A stretch of DNA of 64,000 bases from Candidatus Enterococcus testudinis (lineage in GTDB: Bacteria > Bacillota > Bacilli > Lactobacillales > Enterococcaceae): the NCBI RefSeq assembly GCF_002140915.1, contig NZ_NGKU01000001.1, positions 471,264-535,263 on the forward strand, read 5' to 3'. The notes under the pieces were generated by a model. It was not told where the DNA came from, did not search any database, and saw only the letters and a program-made list of their open reading frames with translations. Within the stretch, counting starts at the first letter, position 1. Each line of letters starts with the position of its first letter. Shown piece after piece: positions 29,969 to 38,465 of this stretch. The translations under genes and the position numbers were made by a program.

Positions 29969-31103
29969 AAGAATAACGAAAGAGTGGTTACAAGAAGAAG
30001 TAGCGTTTGTATTAGAAAAGGTAGAAAGAAATTTAAATTCTTTCACGGATTTGGTTCCGACAGCTGCAAGTGTTGATCAAGTATATCAACCTGAGGAAAA
30101 TACAGATTGGACGGCTAGTTTTTGGAGCGGCATGTTGTTTTTATGCAAAGAATTGAGTCAAGGGGATGACTTTGATCATGTCATCGACCATCAGATAGGA
30201 GCCTTTCAACATCGATTAGATCATCAGATAGCATTAGAAACGCATGACATTGGTTTTCTCTACATTTTATCAGCATTGGCTGATTATCAGATCAATGGTC
30301 GTGAATCATCAAGAGATATGGCTTTAGAAGCTGCTGATTTGTTGATGGAACGATATTCACCAAAGGCAAGAATCATTCAAGCTTGGGGTGATCTGAATGA
30401 TCCGGAACAAAGAGGACGGATGATCATCGACTGCTTAATGAATTTGCCGTTGCTTTATTTTGCATCCAGAGAAACGGGAGATCCTAAATATAGAGAAGCG
30501 GCTTACGCTCATGCGAAACAAACACAAACATATATTGTGAGGGACAATGCGACAACATTTCATACCTATTATTTTGATACAGAAACTGGTGAACCGCTAT
30601 ATGGAAAAACACAACAAGGCTTTTCCGATGAATCCTGTTGGGCACGTGGTCAAGCGTGGGGAATTTATGGCTTTACTCTCAGTTATCTCTATACTGGAGA
30701 TTACAGCTTTTTAGAAACTGCAAAACAAGTAGCGGATTATTTCATTGCAAATTTACCAGAAGATAAAGTCTGTTATTGGGATCTGATTTTTAACGACGGA
30801 AGTAATGAGGAAAGAGATAGTTCATCGGCTGCAATCGCCGCTTGCGGATTATTGGAATTAGCAAAACACTTGCCACTCACAGATGAAAAAAGCCAATTAT
30901 ATCAAAGCGTTGCACTAGAAATGATGGCAGTATTAGCAGAAAACTATACAACTAAACATACGCCACAATCTAACGGGCTCTTATTGCATGGCGTCTATGA
31001 CAAAAATACAAACAAAGGTGTGGATGAGTGCATGATCTGGGGAGATTATTTTTACCTAGAAGCGCTAACACGCCTAACACAATCTTGGTATATGTATTGG
31101 TAA
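29943..31103 (+). CDS. GH88 unsaturated glucuronyl hydrolase
   Basis: Hydrates and opens the 4,5-unsaturated uronic acid end left by a polysaccharide lyase. 386 residues, cytoplasmic. The alpha6/alpha6 barrel shows DWTASFWSGML, the HDIGF motif and the catalytic Asp in GRMIIDCLMNLPLL, plus SDESCWARGQAWGIYGF and DSSSAAIAACGL. GGGAGG sits five bases before ATG 29943; an ATG two codons later also fits. It overlaps DUF2264 by 26 bases. Presence together with a heparinase-like lyase argues for glycosaminoglycan-like or other uronate-containing substrate. Confidence 0.92.
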   Translation: MKMSKATSERITKEWLQEEVAFVLEKVERNLNSFTDLVPTAASVDQVYQPEENTDWTASFWSGMLFLCKELSQGDDFDHVIDHQIGAFQHRLDHQIALETHDIGFLYILSALADYQINGRESSRDMALEAADLLMERYSPKARIIQAWGDLNDPEQRGRMIIDCLMNLPLLYFASRETGDPKYREAAYAHAKQTQTYIVRDNATTFHTYYFDTETGEPLYGKTQQGFSDESCWARGQAWGIYGFTLSYLYTGDYSFLETAKQVADYFIANLPEDKVCYWDLIFNDGSNEERDSSSAAIAACGLLELAKHLPLTDEKSQLYQSVALEMMAVLAENYTTKHTPQSNGLLLHGVYDKNTNKGVDECMIWGDYFYLEALTRLTQSWYMYW

Positions 31104-31148
31104 TTCAATGGGATATCCCCAAAAAATTTATATAATGGAGGAATTAAA

Positions 31149-32420
31149 ATGAAATTGTGGAAAAAAGGATTTATGGCAGTCGCAATGTTTGGTGCAGTCG
31201 CAACTTTAGCAGCTTGTGGTGGAGATTCATCCTCGGATAACGATTCATCGGCAGACGGCGATATCAAGTTGACAGTCACAACATGGAATTATGATACGAC
31301 ACCTGAGTTTGAAAAACTTTTTCGTGCTTTTGAAGATGCAAACCCTGGGATTACTGTGGAGCCGGTTGATATTGCTTCTGATGATTACGATACAAAACTT
31401 ACGACCATGCTTTCCTCCGGTGATACCACAGATATTTTAACCATGAAGAATTTATTGTCATATTCTAACTATGCATTGCGTGATCAATTGGTTGATTTAA
31501 CTGATCACATATCATCAATTGATACAGATCCAGCACAAGCAAGTTACGAAATGTATGATGTAGATGGCAAAACATATGCACAACCCTATCGGACAGATTT
31601 TTGGGTTCTATATTATAACAAAAAAATGTTTGACGATGCGGGATTAGATTATCCTACCAATATTACTTGGGATGAATACGAAGAATTAGCCAAAAAATTA
31701 TCTAATCCTGATGACCAAGTATATGGGGCATACCAACATACATGGCGCTCAACGACCCAAGCCATTGCTGCTGCTCAAAATGATGCAAATCTTGTTGATC
31801 CGTCTTACGATTATTTAGAAAGTTATTATGATCGTGCTTTAAGAATGCAAGACAGCCAATCACAAATGGATTTTGGTACTGCAAAATCAACGAAGGTAAC
31901 GTATCAATCACAATTTGAAAATAGCAAAGCAGCTATGATGTATATGGGTACTTGGTACATGGGTGCTCTAATGACAAATATCGACGATGGTAAAACTGAT
32001 GTTGAGTGGGGAATTGCTGAAATACCACAAAATGAAAAAGGTGATGTGACGACATTTGGTTCACCTACTGCCTATGCAATCAACAAAAACTCTAAAAATC
32101 AAGAAGCTGCTCAAAAATTCTTAGACTTTTGTTCTGGAGAAGAAGGCGCAAAAGTATTAGCGGAAGTCGGAGTTGTACCTTCTTATAAAACCGATGCAAT
32201 CGATGAATTATACTTCTCACGTGAAGGGATGCCTGCTGATGAAGTGTCAAAAAAAGCCTTTAATCCTGAAAAAGTTGCAATTGAATTTCCAGTGGATGAA
32301 AATGGGCCAGCGATTGATAAAGTGTTACAAGAAGAGCATGATTTGATTATGGTTGGTGACGAAACACCTAAAGAAGGTATTGCAAATATGGAAAAACGTG
32401 TAAAGTCTGAAATCGAATAA
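31149..32420 (+). CDS. ABC transporter sugar-binding lipoprotein
   Basis: 423 residues. Lipobox LAACGG near residue 23, followed by a Ser/Asp-rich linker and a family 1 extracellular solute-binding fold (VTTWNYDTTPEFEKLFRAFE, PYRTDFWVLYYNKKMFDDAG, SPTAYAINKNSKNQEAAQKF). ATGGAGG precedes the ATG. With the two permeases after it, it makes a CUT1-type importer, probably for the oligosaccharides cut by the neighbouring enzymes. No ATPase gene is present here, so a shared MsmK-like ATPase elsewhere is expected. Confidence 0.93.
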   Translation: MKLWKKGFMAVAMFGAVATLAACGGDSSSDNDSSADGDIKLTVTTWNYDTTPEFEKLFRAFEDANPGITVEPVDIASDDYDTKLTTMLSSGDTTDILTMKNLLSYSNYALRDQLVDLTDHISSIDTDPAQASYEMYDVDGKTYAQPYRTDFWVLYYNKKMFDDAGLDYPTNITWDEYEELAKKLSNPDDQVYGAYQHTWRSTTQAIAAAQNDANLVDPSYDYLESYYDRALRMQDSQSQMDFGTAKSTKVTYQSQFENSKAAMMYMGTWYMGALMTNIDDGKTDVEWGIAEIPQNEKGDVTTFGSPTAYAINKNSKNQEAAQKFLDFCSGEEGAKVLAEVGVVPSYKTDAIDELYFSREGMPADEVSKKAFNPEKVAIEFPVDENGPAIDKVLQEEHDLIMVGDETPKEGIANMEKRVKSEIE

Positions 32421-32428
32421 CTTTTTCT

Positions 32429-32460
32429 AGAGAAGAGAGCGTGCTATTCGCCTCTTCTCT
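32429..32460 (+). other. intercistronic hairpin after the binding protein gene
   Basis: AGAGAAGAG and CTCTTCTCT arms around 14 bases, with no T run. Such hairpins often protect the 3' end of the abundant binding-protein mRNA and lower expression of the permeases. Confidence 0.5.
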
Positions 32461-32508
32461 GGTAGAAATGAAAGGGGGCACCTGCTGGTCATACAGTAGG
32501 GAGCAAAT

Positions 32509-33411
32509 ATGGAAATTACCTCAAAAACAAAAACAGCAAGTCGTTTACGGCGTAAAAATACTTGGACCGCATGGTCATTTATTGCACCAAACTTTATTGG
32601 TTTCTTTTTGTTCACATTGATCCCAGTTGTTTTTTCTTTGATTTTAGCCTTTATGGAATGGGATTCATTTAGTGCACCTGAATTTGTTGGCTTTAAGAAC
32701 TTTACAAAAATGGTAGGCGATGAGACTTTTTGGATTTCATTGAAAAATACCTTTCTATACACAATAGGTGTTGTACCTTTGACTTTGGTCTGTTCACTTG
32801 GGTTAGCAATTCTATTGAATAAGAAAATCCGCGGCATCAAATTTTTCAGAACTGCATTTTTCTTTCCTTATGTTACTTCGTTGGTTGCAATCGCGGTAGT
32901 ATGGAATATGCTGTTTCATCCAACAATGGGACCAATCAATCAATTTTTAAAAATATTTATAGAAAATCCTCCAGGTTGGACATCTAGTTCAGATTGGGCA
33001 CTGACCGCAATCGTTATCGTTAGTGTATGGCGTGGAATGGGCTATTATATGATTTTATATTTGGCTGGTTTGCAGAGTGTACCTAAAGAATTATATGAAG
33101 CAGCTTCAATGGATGGGGCAAATAAATGGAAGCAATTTCTTAACGTCACTTTGCCATCATTACGGCCGACGACATTCTTTGTATCAATCATGTTAGTCAT
33201 CAATTGTTTTAAAATATTTGATTTGGTTCAAGTGATGACTGCTGGGGGACCGGGACGTGCAACGAATGTTCTTGTTTATAACATTTATAACGAAGCATTT
33301 GTAAAGTTTAACTTTGGATATGCCTCAGCGATAGCGATGATTTTATTTATTATTGTTTTGGGTATTACAGTAATCCAATTTAAATGGAATCAACGACAAG
33401 AAAGAGTGTAA
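32509..33411 (+). CDS. sugar ABC transporter permease (MalF/UgpA type)
   Basis: 300 residues, six membrane helices (first at NFIGFFLFTLIPVVFSLILA). EAA loop: YEAASMDGANKWKQFLNVTLP near 200, the coupling site for the ATPase. GTAGGGA precedes the ATG. Forms a dimer with the next gene's product. Confidence 0.93.
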   Translation: MEITSKTKTASRLRRKNTWTAWSFIAPNFIGFFLFTLIPVVFSLILAFMEWDSFSAPEFVGFKNFTKMVGDETFWISLKNTFLYTIGVVPLTLVCSLGLAILLNKKIRGIKFFRTAFFFPYVTSLVAIAVVWNMLFHPTMGPINQFLKIFIENPPGWTSSSDWALTAIVIVSVWRGMGYYMILYLAGLQSVPKELYEAASMDGANKWKQFLNVTLPSLRPTTFFVSIMLVINCFKIFDLVQVMTAGGPGRATNVLVYNIYNEAFVKFNFGYASAIAMILFIIVLGITVIQFKWNQRQERV

Positions 33412-33423
33412 GGAGGGACTATA

Positions 33424-34296
33424 ATGGAAAATGCACTTACTAAGGAAGAAACAAAAATCAAAAAGAATGCCAAAGAAAAAGTGACACTTAGCAGTATAGT
33501 GTTGATCATCGTGTTATCGATTTTAGCATTAGTGACATTGGTCCCTTTTATATGGATGCTTTCAGCGTCGTTCAAAACAAATAATGATGTATTTAGTGTA
33601 CCAATCCAATGGATTCCCAAAACGTGGCATCCTGAAAATTATCAAGTGATTTGGGATAGAATTCCATTGCTGACATTTTTTAAGAATACTGCATTCTTAA
33701 GTATCGTCATTACCTTGATTCAATTGTTTACATCAAGTTTTGCAGCATATGGATTTTCAAAAATGAATTTTAAAGGTCGGGATCTATTATTCTTGACGTA
33801 TATTGGTACGATTGCTATACCGTGGCAGTCTTATATGATTCCTCAGTTTATTATGATGAGGCAATTTGGACTGACAGACACATTATGGTCATTAGTTTTG
33901 TTGCAAGCGTTTAGTGCTTTTGGAGTATTTTTATTAAAGCAGTATTACAGCAGCATACCGGATTCTTTGTGTGAAAGCGCGCGAATCGATGGATTGAGCG
34001 AATGGGGAATTTATCGGAAAATCATATTACCTCTTACTAAACCAGCTTTGGCGAGTTTAACAATCATCACATTTGTAAATACGTGGAATGACTATATGGG
34101 ACCATTCATCTATTTGTCTTCAACTGAAAACAAAACGATTCAGTTGGGATTGAAAATGTTTGTTGGTTTATACGATGCTGAATATGCATTGATTATGGCA
34201 GCATCTGTGGTATCAATTCTACCTGTAGGGATAGTATTTTTGGCTATGCAAAAGTATTTTGTTGAAGGTATTGCAACTTCTGGTATGAAAAACTGA
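33424..34296 (+). CDS. sugar ABC transporter permease (MalG/UgpE type)
   Basis: 290 residues, six helices, EAA loop CESARIDGLSEWGIYRKIIL near residue 180-200 and WNDYMGPFIYL typical of MalG proteins; C-terminus YFVEGIATSGMKN is the usual end of this family. AAGGAGGG precedes the ATG, 12 bases after the first permease. Confidence 0.93.
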   Translation: MENALTKEETKIKKNAKEKVTLSSIVLIIVLSILALVTLVPFIWMLSASFKTNNDVFSVPIQWIPKTWHPENYQVIWDRIPLLTFFKNTAFLSIVITLIQLFTSSFAAYGFSKMNFKGRDLLFLTYIGTIAIPWQSYMIPQFIMMRQFGLTDTLWSLVLLQAFSAFGVFLLKQYYSSIPDSLCESARIDGLSEWGIYRKIILPLTKPALASLTIITFVNTWNDYMGPFIYLSSTENKTIQLGLKMFVGLYDAEYALIMAASVVSILPVGIVFLAMQKYFVEGIATSGMKN

Positions 34297-34307
34297 GGTG
34301 AAAGCGG

Positions 34308-34973
34308 ATGTTTACAAAACCAACATTTGATAACAATATCTATATGAAGGTATTCCAAATATTGTATACGGGATTGATTGCCAATCTTTGTTTTTGGGTA
34401 GCTATTTTCCCACTTTCGGTAGTGGCGCTCTTTTTGGCTATCAATCCAGGAAATATCTTTTGGTTTGCCGTGTCAAGTTTGTGGTTAGGCTCAGCCATGA
34501 TTAGCTTGATTGCGTTTATTGATCAATGGATCAGAGAAAAAGACATTGCACCTGTCAAAACTTATTTTCGTTCCATGAAATCATTTGGTATAAAAGGCTT
34601 TTTGTATTGGCTGATTGGTTGGTCCGGAACAATGATCGCTATTGTTGATATGCGTGCATTCAGTTATATTTCTAATGGCCATTGGACTTACCCTTTCTTT
34701 TTGGTTTTAGCTTTCTTATCAATTGGCTTAAGTACCTATAGTTGGTATTTTCAAGTGAGGAATCCTCAAGCGCAAGTGAAAGCTGTATTGATGATGTCAT
34801 TTTATTATCTAGTCAGGAAATGGTATTTCAGTTTGATCAATTTCGTTCTATTTGCTGTTCTAGTGGTTCTGATTTTTATCAAACCACAAATCGGTCTTCT
34901 GATTTCACCGATCTTATTGACTGGTTTGATTTATTTGAACCTCTATCAAACAGGACGGCCAAAAAGTAATTAG
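34308..34973 (+). CDS. YesL-like DUF624 membrane protein
   Basis: 221 residues with about five membrane helices and the DUF624 pattern NLCFWVAIFPL near the N-terminus. These proteins commonly accompany CUT1 importers for plant or animal polysaccharide fragments in Firmicutes; their role is unknown. GAGGTGAAAGC precedes the ATG, 11 bases after the permease. It is the last gene of the locus. In the 136 bases after it nothing was recognised before the hairpin at 35121. Confidence 0.85.
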   Translation: MFTKPTFDNNIYMKVFQILYTGLIANLCFWVAIFPLSVVALFLAINPGNIFWFAVSSLWLGSAMISLIAFIDQWIREKDIAPVKTYFRSMKSFGIKGFLYWLIGWSGTMIAIVDMRAFSYISNGHWTYPFFLVLAFLSIGLSTYSWYFQVRNPQAQVKAVLMMSFYYLVRKWYFSLINFVLFAVLVVLIFIKPQIGLLISPILLTGLIYLNLYQTGRPKSN

Positions 34974-35120
34974 TCTTTTACTTTGAAAAACTGGACAATA
35001 GGCTTTTATGGGATAAGATATATGAGGACAATTTAAAGTGAACAACGAGAAACGAATGTCATGTATTTAAGTTGTATCGATTGAAACCAAACGAAGCATC
35101 AAGTACAATATGAAAAAGCG

Positions 35121-35146
35121 AGCCGCCAATTCAGGCGGCTTTTTTT
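35121..35146 (+). terminator. terminator hairpin abutting a ribosome binding site
   Basis: AGCCGCC and GGCGGCT arms (35121-35127, 35134-35140) with seven T, followed at once by GGAGGTG, the ribosome binding site of the acetyltransferase gene. It could end the upstream operon or act as an attenuator. Confidence 0.75.
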
Positions 35147-35157
35147 GGAGGTGCACA

Positions 35158-35697
35158 ATGACTGAAATCGTTTTAAGACCAATCACAGAAGGCAATCTCC
35201 CTGAGCTTTGGGCGGTGAGTTATGGCCCACTAGCTGATTTAGAATGGATGAAGTGGGATGGCCCATATTTTCAAGATCCAGTTTTGACATGGGAAGACTT
35301 TCGAACCGGGTTCGGCAAGAGTTGTATTGACAATCCATTGCGCAATGCCATCTATGCAGACAATCGTTTGGTTGGTATCGTGACGGCGTATTGGGAAGAT
35401 AATGATCTTCGCCAGTGGTTGGAATTTGGGATTGCCATCTACGACCCGCAGCTTTGGAATCAAGGGGTAGGCAGTCAAGCAATCAAACAATGGGTCAGCT
35501 ATTTATTTCAACGTACCCCCAATATTCAACGAATTGGCTACACCACATGGTCGGGAAATCATCGGATGATGAAGCTTGGTGAAAAGCTCGGCATGACCAA
35601 AGAAGCGCAGATTCGGAAAGTCCGGTTTTGGCAAGGACAGTATTATGATTCGATAAAATACGGGGTGTTGCGGGAAGAATGGCAACAAAAAAGATGA
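35158..35697 (+). CDS. GNAT family N-acetyltransferase (RimJ/RimL-like)
   Basis: 179 residues. Acetyl-CoA-binding GNAT fold of the Acetyltransf_3 type: WLEFGIAIYDPQLWNQGVGS near 85-110, where QGVGSQA is the pyrophosphate loop, and IGYTTWSGNHRMMKLGEKLG near the C-terminus. The ATG at 35158 has GGAGGTG five bases upstream; the longer frame runs back through the terminator hairpin and is not credible. Acceptor unknown. A weak hairpin with a T run follows the stop. Confidence 0.85.
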   Translation: MTEIVLRPITEGNLPELWAVSYGPLADLEWMKWDGPYFQDPVLTWEDFRTGFGKSCIDNPLRNAIYADNRLVGIVTAYWEDNDLRQWLEFGIAIYDPQLWNQGVGSQAIKQWVSYLFQRTPNIQRIGYTTWSGNHRMMKLGEKLGMTKEAQIRKVRFWQGQYYDSIKYGVLREEWQQKR

Positions 35698-35801
35698 TTC
35701 GATTGGATCGTCTTTTTTTATGGATATTTTAGAAATTGTTTACTCTTTGTTTATTTATTTTTGTTAGTATAAATGGTGTATGCATTCACTTTTTATTTCA
35801 T

Positions 35802-35875
35802 CAGCAGTTAAAGGGAGATAACGCTCTGACCCCATGTAGTTAAAATCATCGGTAACGACCGAAAGAGCAAAGGAA
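35802..35875 (+). other. structured leader of the sensor kinase gene
   Basis: In the 190 bases before the kinase a TATAAA-like -10 near 35770 is followed by a segment in which GCTCT (near 35823) can pair with AGAGC (near 35865) around CGGT-AACG-ACCG. It did not match a riboswitch class I know. Only the pairing is seen; a role is guessed. Confidence 0.25.
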
Positions 35876-35888
35876 AAGAGGCCAATAC

Positions 35889-37349
35889 ATGACGATTAAG
35901 CAACGGTTATACATCTCACATATCTTAATGATCATCGTGCCTGTGATCTTGAGCATCGTGGTATCCTCTTTGACTTTCTTTCTGGTTTGGCATTATTACT
36001 GGGGCGTTGATGAAGGTGCGATGGCCAAGAACACAGAGTTTCGTGTCCAATACGCGACGGTCGAAAGTCTTATCAGAAAATGGTCTGGTGATGAGGGAAC
36101 CGACAAAATGATCAAACATGATGTGCGCCATTTCAAAAGAACAAGTTTGAGTGATGATATTGCCTTATTCGTCTATGATGGCGATGAATTGGTTGCTTCT
36201 GCAGGTGTGGTAAAAGACAAAAAGATGAAAGATGTCGCGTTGAGAGAACCGGGCGAACACAGTTACTTGAAAGACGAAACTTTTTTGAAAAGCTTTTATG
36301 TCAATCAGTATAAAGTGATTTTGGTCAATTCAAATTATTATAATGACTTATACTATAAGGATCCATTGTGGGATCGTGACTATCAAGCAACGTTAACATG
36401 GATCATAGGTGCGATAGTGATTGGTGTCATAGGCGTCATTATATTGACGAGCCGATATTTAACCCGCTACATGTTGAAAAGTATCACGCAACCGTTGACC
36501 TTGCTGACAGTAGGCTTTGAAGAAATTCGCGAGGGGAACTTGCGTTATCGGATATTTTATAGAGAAGAAGATGAATTTCTGTCTGTTGCCAGGGACTTTA
36601 ACGGGATGGCGAGTCAGTTGAAACAAATGATGGATACGCAAAAAAAATTAGAGGGCAGCCGCCGTGAATTGATTGCTGGAATATCTCATGATTTACGCAC
36701 GCCACTCACCTCGATCAAAGCCTATGTTGAAGGACTGGAGTTGGAAATTGCCAATACACCAGAAATGAAGGCCAAATATTATGAGATCATCAAGAAAAAA
36801 ATTGCCGATCTCAATCAAATCATTGAGCAACTCTTTTTATTCTCAAAGCTGGATACCAATGAATTTCCTTTTAATATCGTAAAAACCAGCAATAAGAAGT
36901 TGATTGATGATTATGTGACACAAATTGCAGCGGAATATGCTGAAAAGGGCTTAACCATCTCCTTGTCTGTACCAGATATCGATGTGCTGCTCGCTGTTGA
37001 TTCTGTACAATTCAGAACCGTGTTGACGAATATTTTTGAAAATGCCCGCAAGTATGTACCGCATAAGGATAAACGAGTCACTGTCAGTTATCGGATGGAA
37101 AAAAGGTATTTGATCTTATCAATCGTGGATAATGGGCCTGGTGTCGCACCAGAAAATTTAGAGAACTTATTTGAACTATTTTACCGGGACGACCATGCCC
37201 GCTCAAATCCAAGCAAAGGGAATGGTCTAGGACTTGCCATTTCCAAAAAAATCATTGAAGGATTCAATGGCAGTATTTGTGCCCACAATCAAGCAGATGG
37301 CGGTTTGGCAATCGTTATCGTCTTGCCAATCGAAGGAGGCGACCAATAG
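35889..37349 (+). CDS. sensor histidine kinase upstream of dlt operon
   Basis: 486 residues. Membrane helix near 10-38, extracytoplasmic sensor of about 130 residues, second helix near 172-192, HAMP (about 195-245), HisKA with phospho-acceptor His267 in GISHDLRTPLTS, and a HATPase domain with N-box FENARKY, G-boxes DNGPGV and GNGLGLAIS. GAAAAGAGG precedes the ATG. It is followed one base later by its response regulator. A kinase/regulator pair precedes dlt in some streptococci (DltRS), so a role in sensing envelope stress or cationic peptides is likely but inferred from position. Confidence 0.92.
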   Translation: MTIKQRLYISHILMIIVPVILSIVVSSLTFFLVWHYYWGVDEGAMAKNTEFRVQYATVESLIRKWSGDEGTDKMIKHDVRHFKRTSLSDDIALFVYDGDELVASAGVVKDKKMKDVALREPGEHSYLKDETFLKSFYVNQYKVILVNSNYYNDLYYKDPLWDRDYQATLTWIIGAIVIGVIGVIILTSRYLTRYMLKSITQPLTLLTVGFEEIREGNLRYRIFYREEDEFLSVARDFNGMASQLKQMMDTQKKLEGSRRELIAGISHDLRTPLTSIKAYVEGLELEIANTPEMKAKYYEIIKKKIADLNQIIEQLFLFSKLDTNEFPFNIVKTSNKKLIDDYVTQIAAEYAEKGLTISLSVPDIDVLLAVDSVQFRTVLTNIFENARKYVPHKDKRVTVSYRMEKRYLILSIVDNGPGVAPENLENLFELFYRDDHARSNPSKGNGLGLAISKKIIEGFNGSICAHNQADGGLAIVIVLPIEGGDQ

Positions 37350-37350
37350 G

Positions 37351-38052
37351 ATGTGTACCAACGTACTGATTATCGAGGATGATCAAGATATTTCAATGAT
37401 CGAAAAAGATTTCTTGGAAATGGAAGGCTACCAAGTCTATATTGCAAACAATGGGCTCGAAGGGTACCAAGAGGCCCTCTCGCAAACCTATCAGCTGATT
37501 TTGTTAGATGTCATGTTACCGGGAATGGACGGGTATGAGATTTGCCGAAGGATTCGACAAAAAGTCGATATCCCGATCATTATGGTCACAGCAAAGTCTG
37601 AAGAGCTCGAAAAACTGCGGGGATTGGGGATAGGTGCAGATGACTATATCTCTAAGCCGTTTTCTCCGACGGAGTTGGTGGCGCGGGCCAAAGCCAATAT
37701 TGCCCAATACAAACGAATCAAGGGTACGATGATGACTGAACCAAAAATCGAAGGGGAAATTGCTTTAGGCAATATTCGCATTAACTCACAAACCCATCGT
37801 GTATTTGTCGACAACATCGAGGTTGAATGTAAGCATCGAGAATACGAATTGCTGCTCTTCTTGATGGAACATCCAGAAATTGTGTTTAGCAAAGAACAAT
37901 TATATGAAAAAATTTGGGGGATGGATGCGTTAGGCAATATCCGCACCGTTGCCGTGCATATCAATCGATTACGCGAACGGGTGGAGGAAGATCCAACCAA
38001 CCCTAAATATATCCAAACTGTTTGGGGCGCAGGCTATCGCTTTCAAGCATAA
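37351..38052 (+). CDS. OmpR/PhoB family response regulator
   Basis: 233 residues. Receiver domain with acidic pair Asp10-Asp11, phospho-acceptor Asp53 in LILLDVMLPGMDG, and Lys in DDYISKPF; winged-helix domain from about 135 (KHREYELLLFLMEHPEIVFS, TVAVHINRLRERVEED, IQTVWGAGYRF). The ATG at 37351, with GGAGGCGACC upstream, is used; the frame stays open for 39 codons upstream inside the kinase gene. A strong terminator separates it from dltX, so it may regulate dlt rather than be cotranscribed. Confidence 0.94.
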   Translation: MCTNVLIIEDDQDISMIEKDFLEMEGYQVYIANNGLEGYQEALSQTYQLILLDVMLPGMDGYEICRRIRQKVDIPIIMVTAKSEELEKLRGLGIGADDYISKPFSPTELVARAKANIAQYKRIKGTMMTEPKIEGEIALGNIRINSQTHRVFVDNIEVECKHREYELLLFLMEHPEIVFSKEQLYEKIWGMDALGNIRTVAVHINRLRERVEEDPTNPKYIQTVWGAGYRFQA

Positions 38053-38078
38053 TATCGATCAAGTAAAGAGAGACGATT

Positions 38079-38124
38079 TTTGTCACAAAACAAACGACTG
38101 TTTTGTGACAAATGGTCTTTTTTT
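38079..38124 (+). terminator. intrinsic terminator after response regulator
   Basis: TTTGTCACAAAACA at 38079-38092 is perfectly complementary to 38099-38112; the stem extends outwards and a T run follows from 38118. Confidence 0.9.
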
Positions 38125-38304
38125 TATGCGAAAAAAAGCGCAATCGAATCACGGAAATGTTAGATTACAAAAATGTAAGCAGGTTAAAAAAAAGCTAATA
38201 TTTGAAATAAAAAGTTTATAACCAGTTTAACAATTGTTTATCTTTTGGCGCTATTTAATTTATTCCTTCCCTCTAAAATGAATGTAGCAAAAAGGAGGAG
38301 TTTG

Positions 38305-38454
38305 GTGAAATCACGCACAAAAGATAGCCGAGTAAAGGGTATCAGTCTCTTTATCGCAAAGACACTTTTTTACTTTTGTATTTTCCTCTTACTGATCTAT
38401 CTGTACCATTACAAAAATGTACAAGGTGGTACCTTTATCTACAATGAATTTTAG
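38305..38454 (+). CDS. dltX: teichoic acid D-alanylation protein DltX
   Basis: 49 residues: basic N-terminus, one membrane helix (TLFYFCIFLLLIYLY) and the conserved C-terminal motif FIYNEF that defines DltX and is thought to carry D-alanine across or hand it to teichoic acid with DltB and DltD. GTG start with AGGAGG seven bases upstream; an ATG at 38278 in frame is less well placed. It leads dltXABCD, 11 bases before dltA. A TTGTTT / TAATTT pair (38234-38261) is a weak promoter candidate. Confidence 0.92.
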   Translation: MKSRTKDSRVKGISLFIAKTLFYFCIFLLLIYLYHYKNVQGGTFIYNEF

Positions 38455-38465
38455 GAGGAAGCACG

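Noticed and set aside
35110..35157. N-terminal extension of the acetyltransferase
   Set aside because: The extra codons run through the terminator hairpin and the ribosome site.
35802..35875. yybP-ykoY (manganese) riboswitch before the sensor kinase
   Set aside because: AAAGGGAGATAACG recalls the class, but the expected closing CCTTT strand and the conserved second loop are missing.
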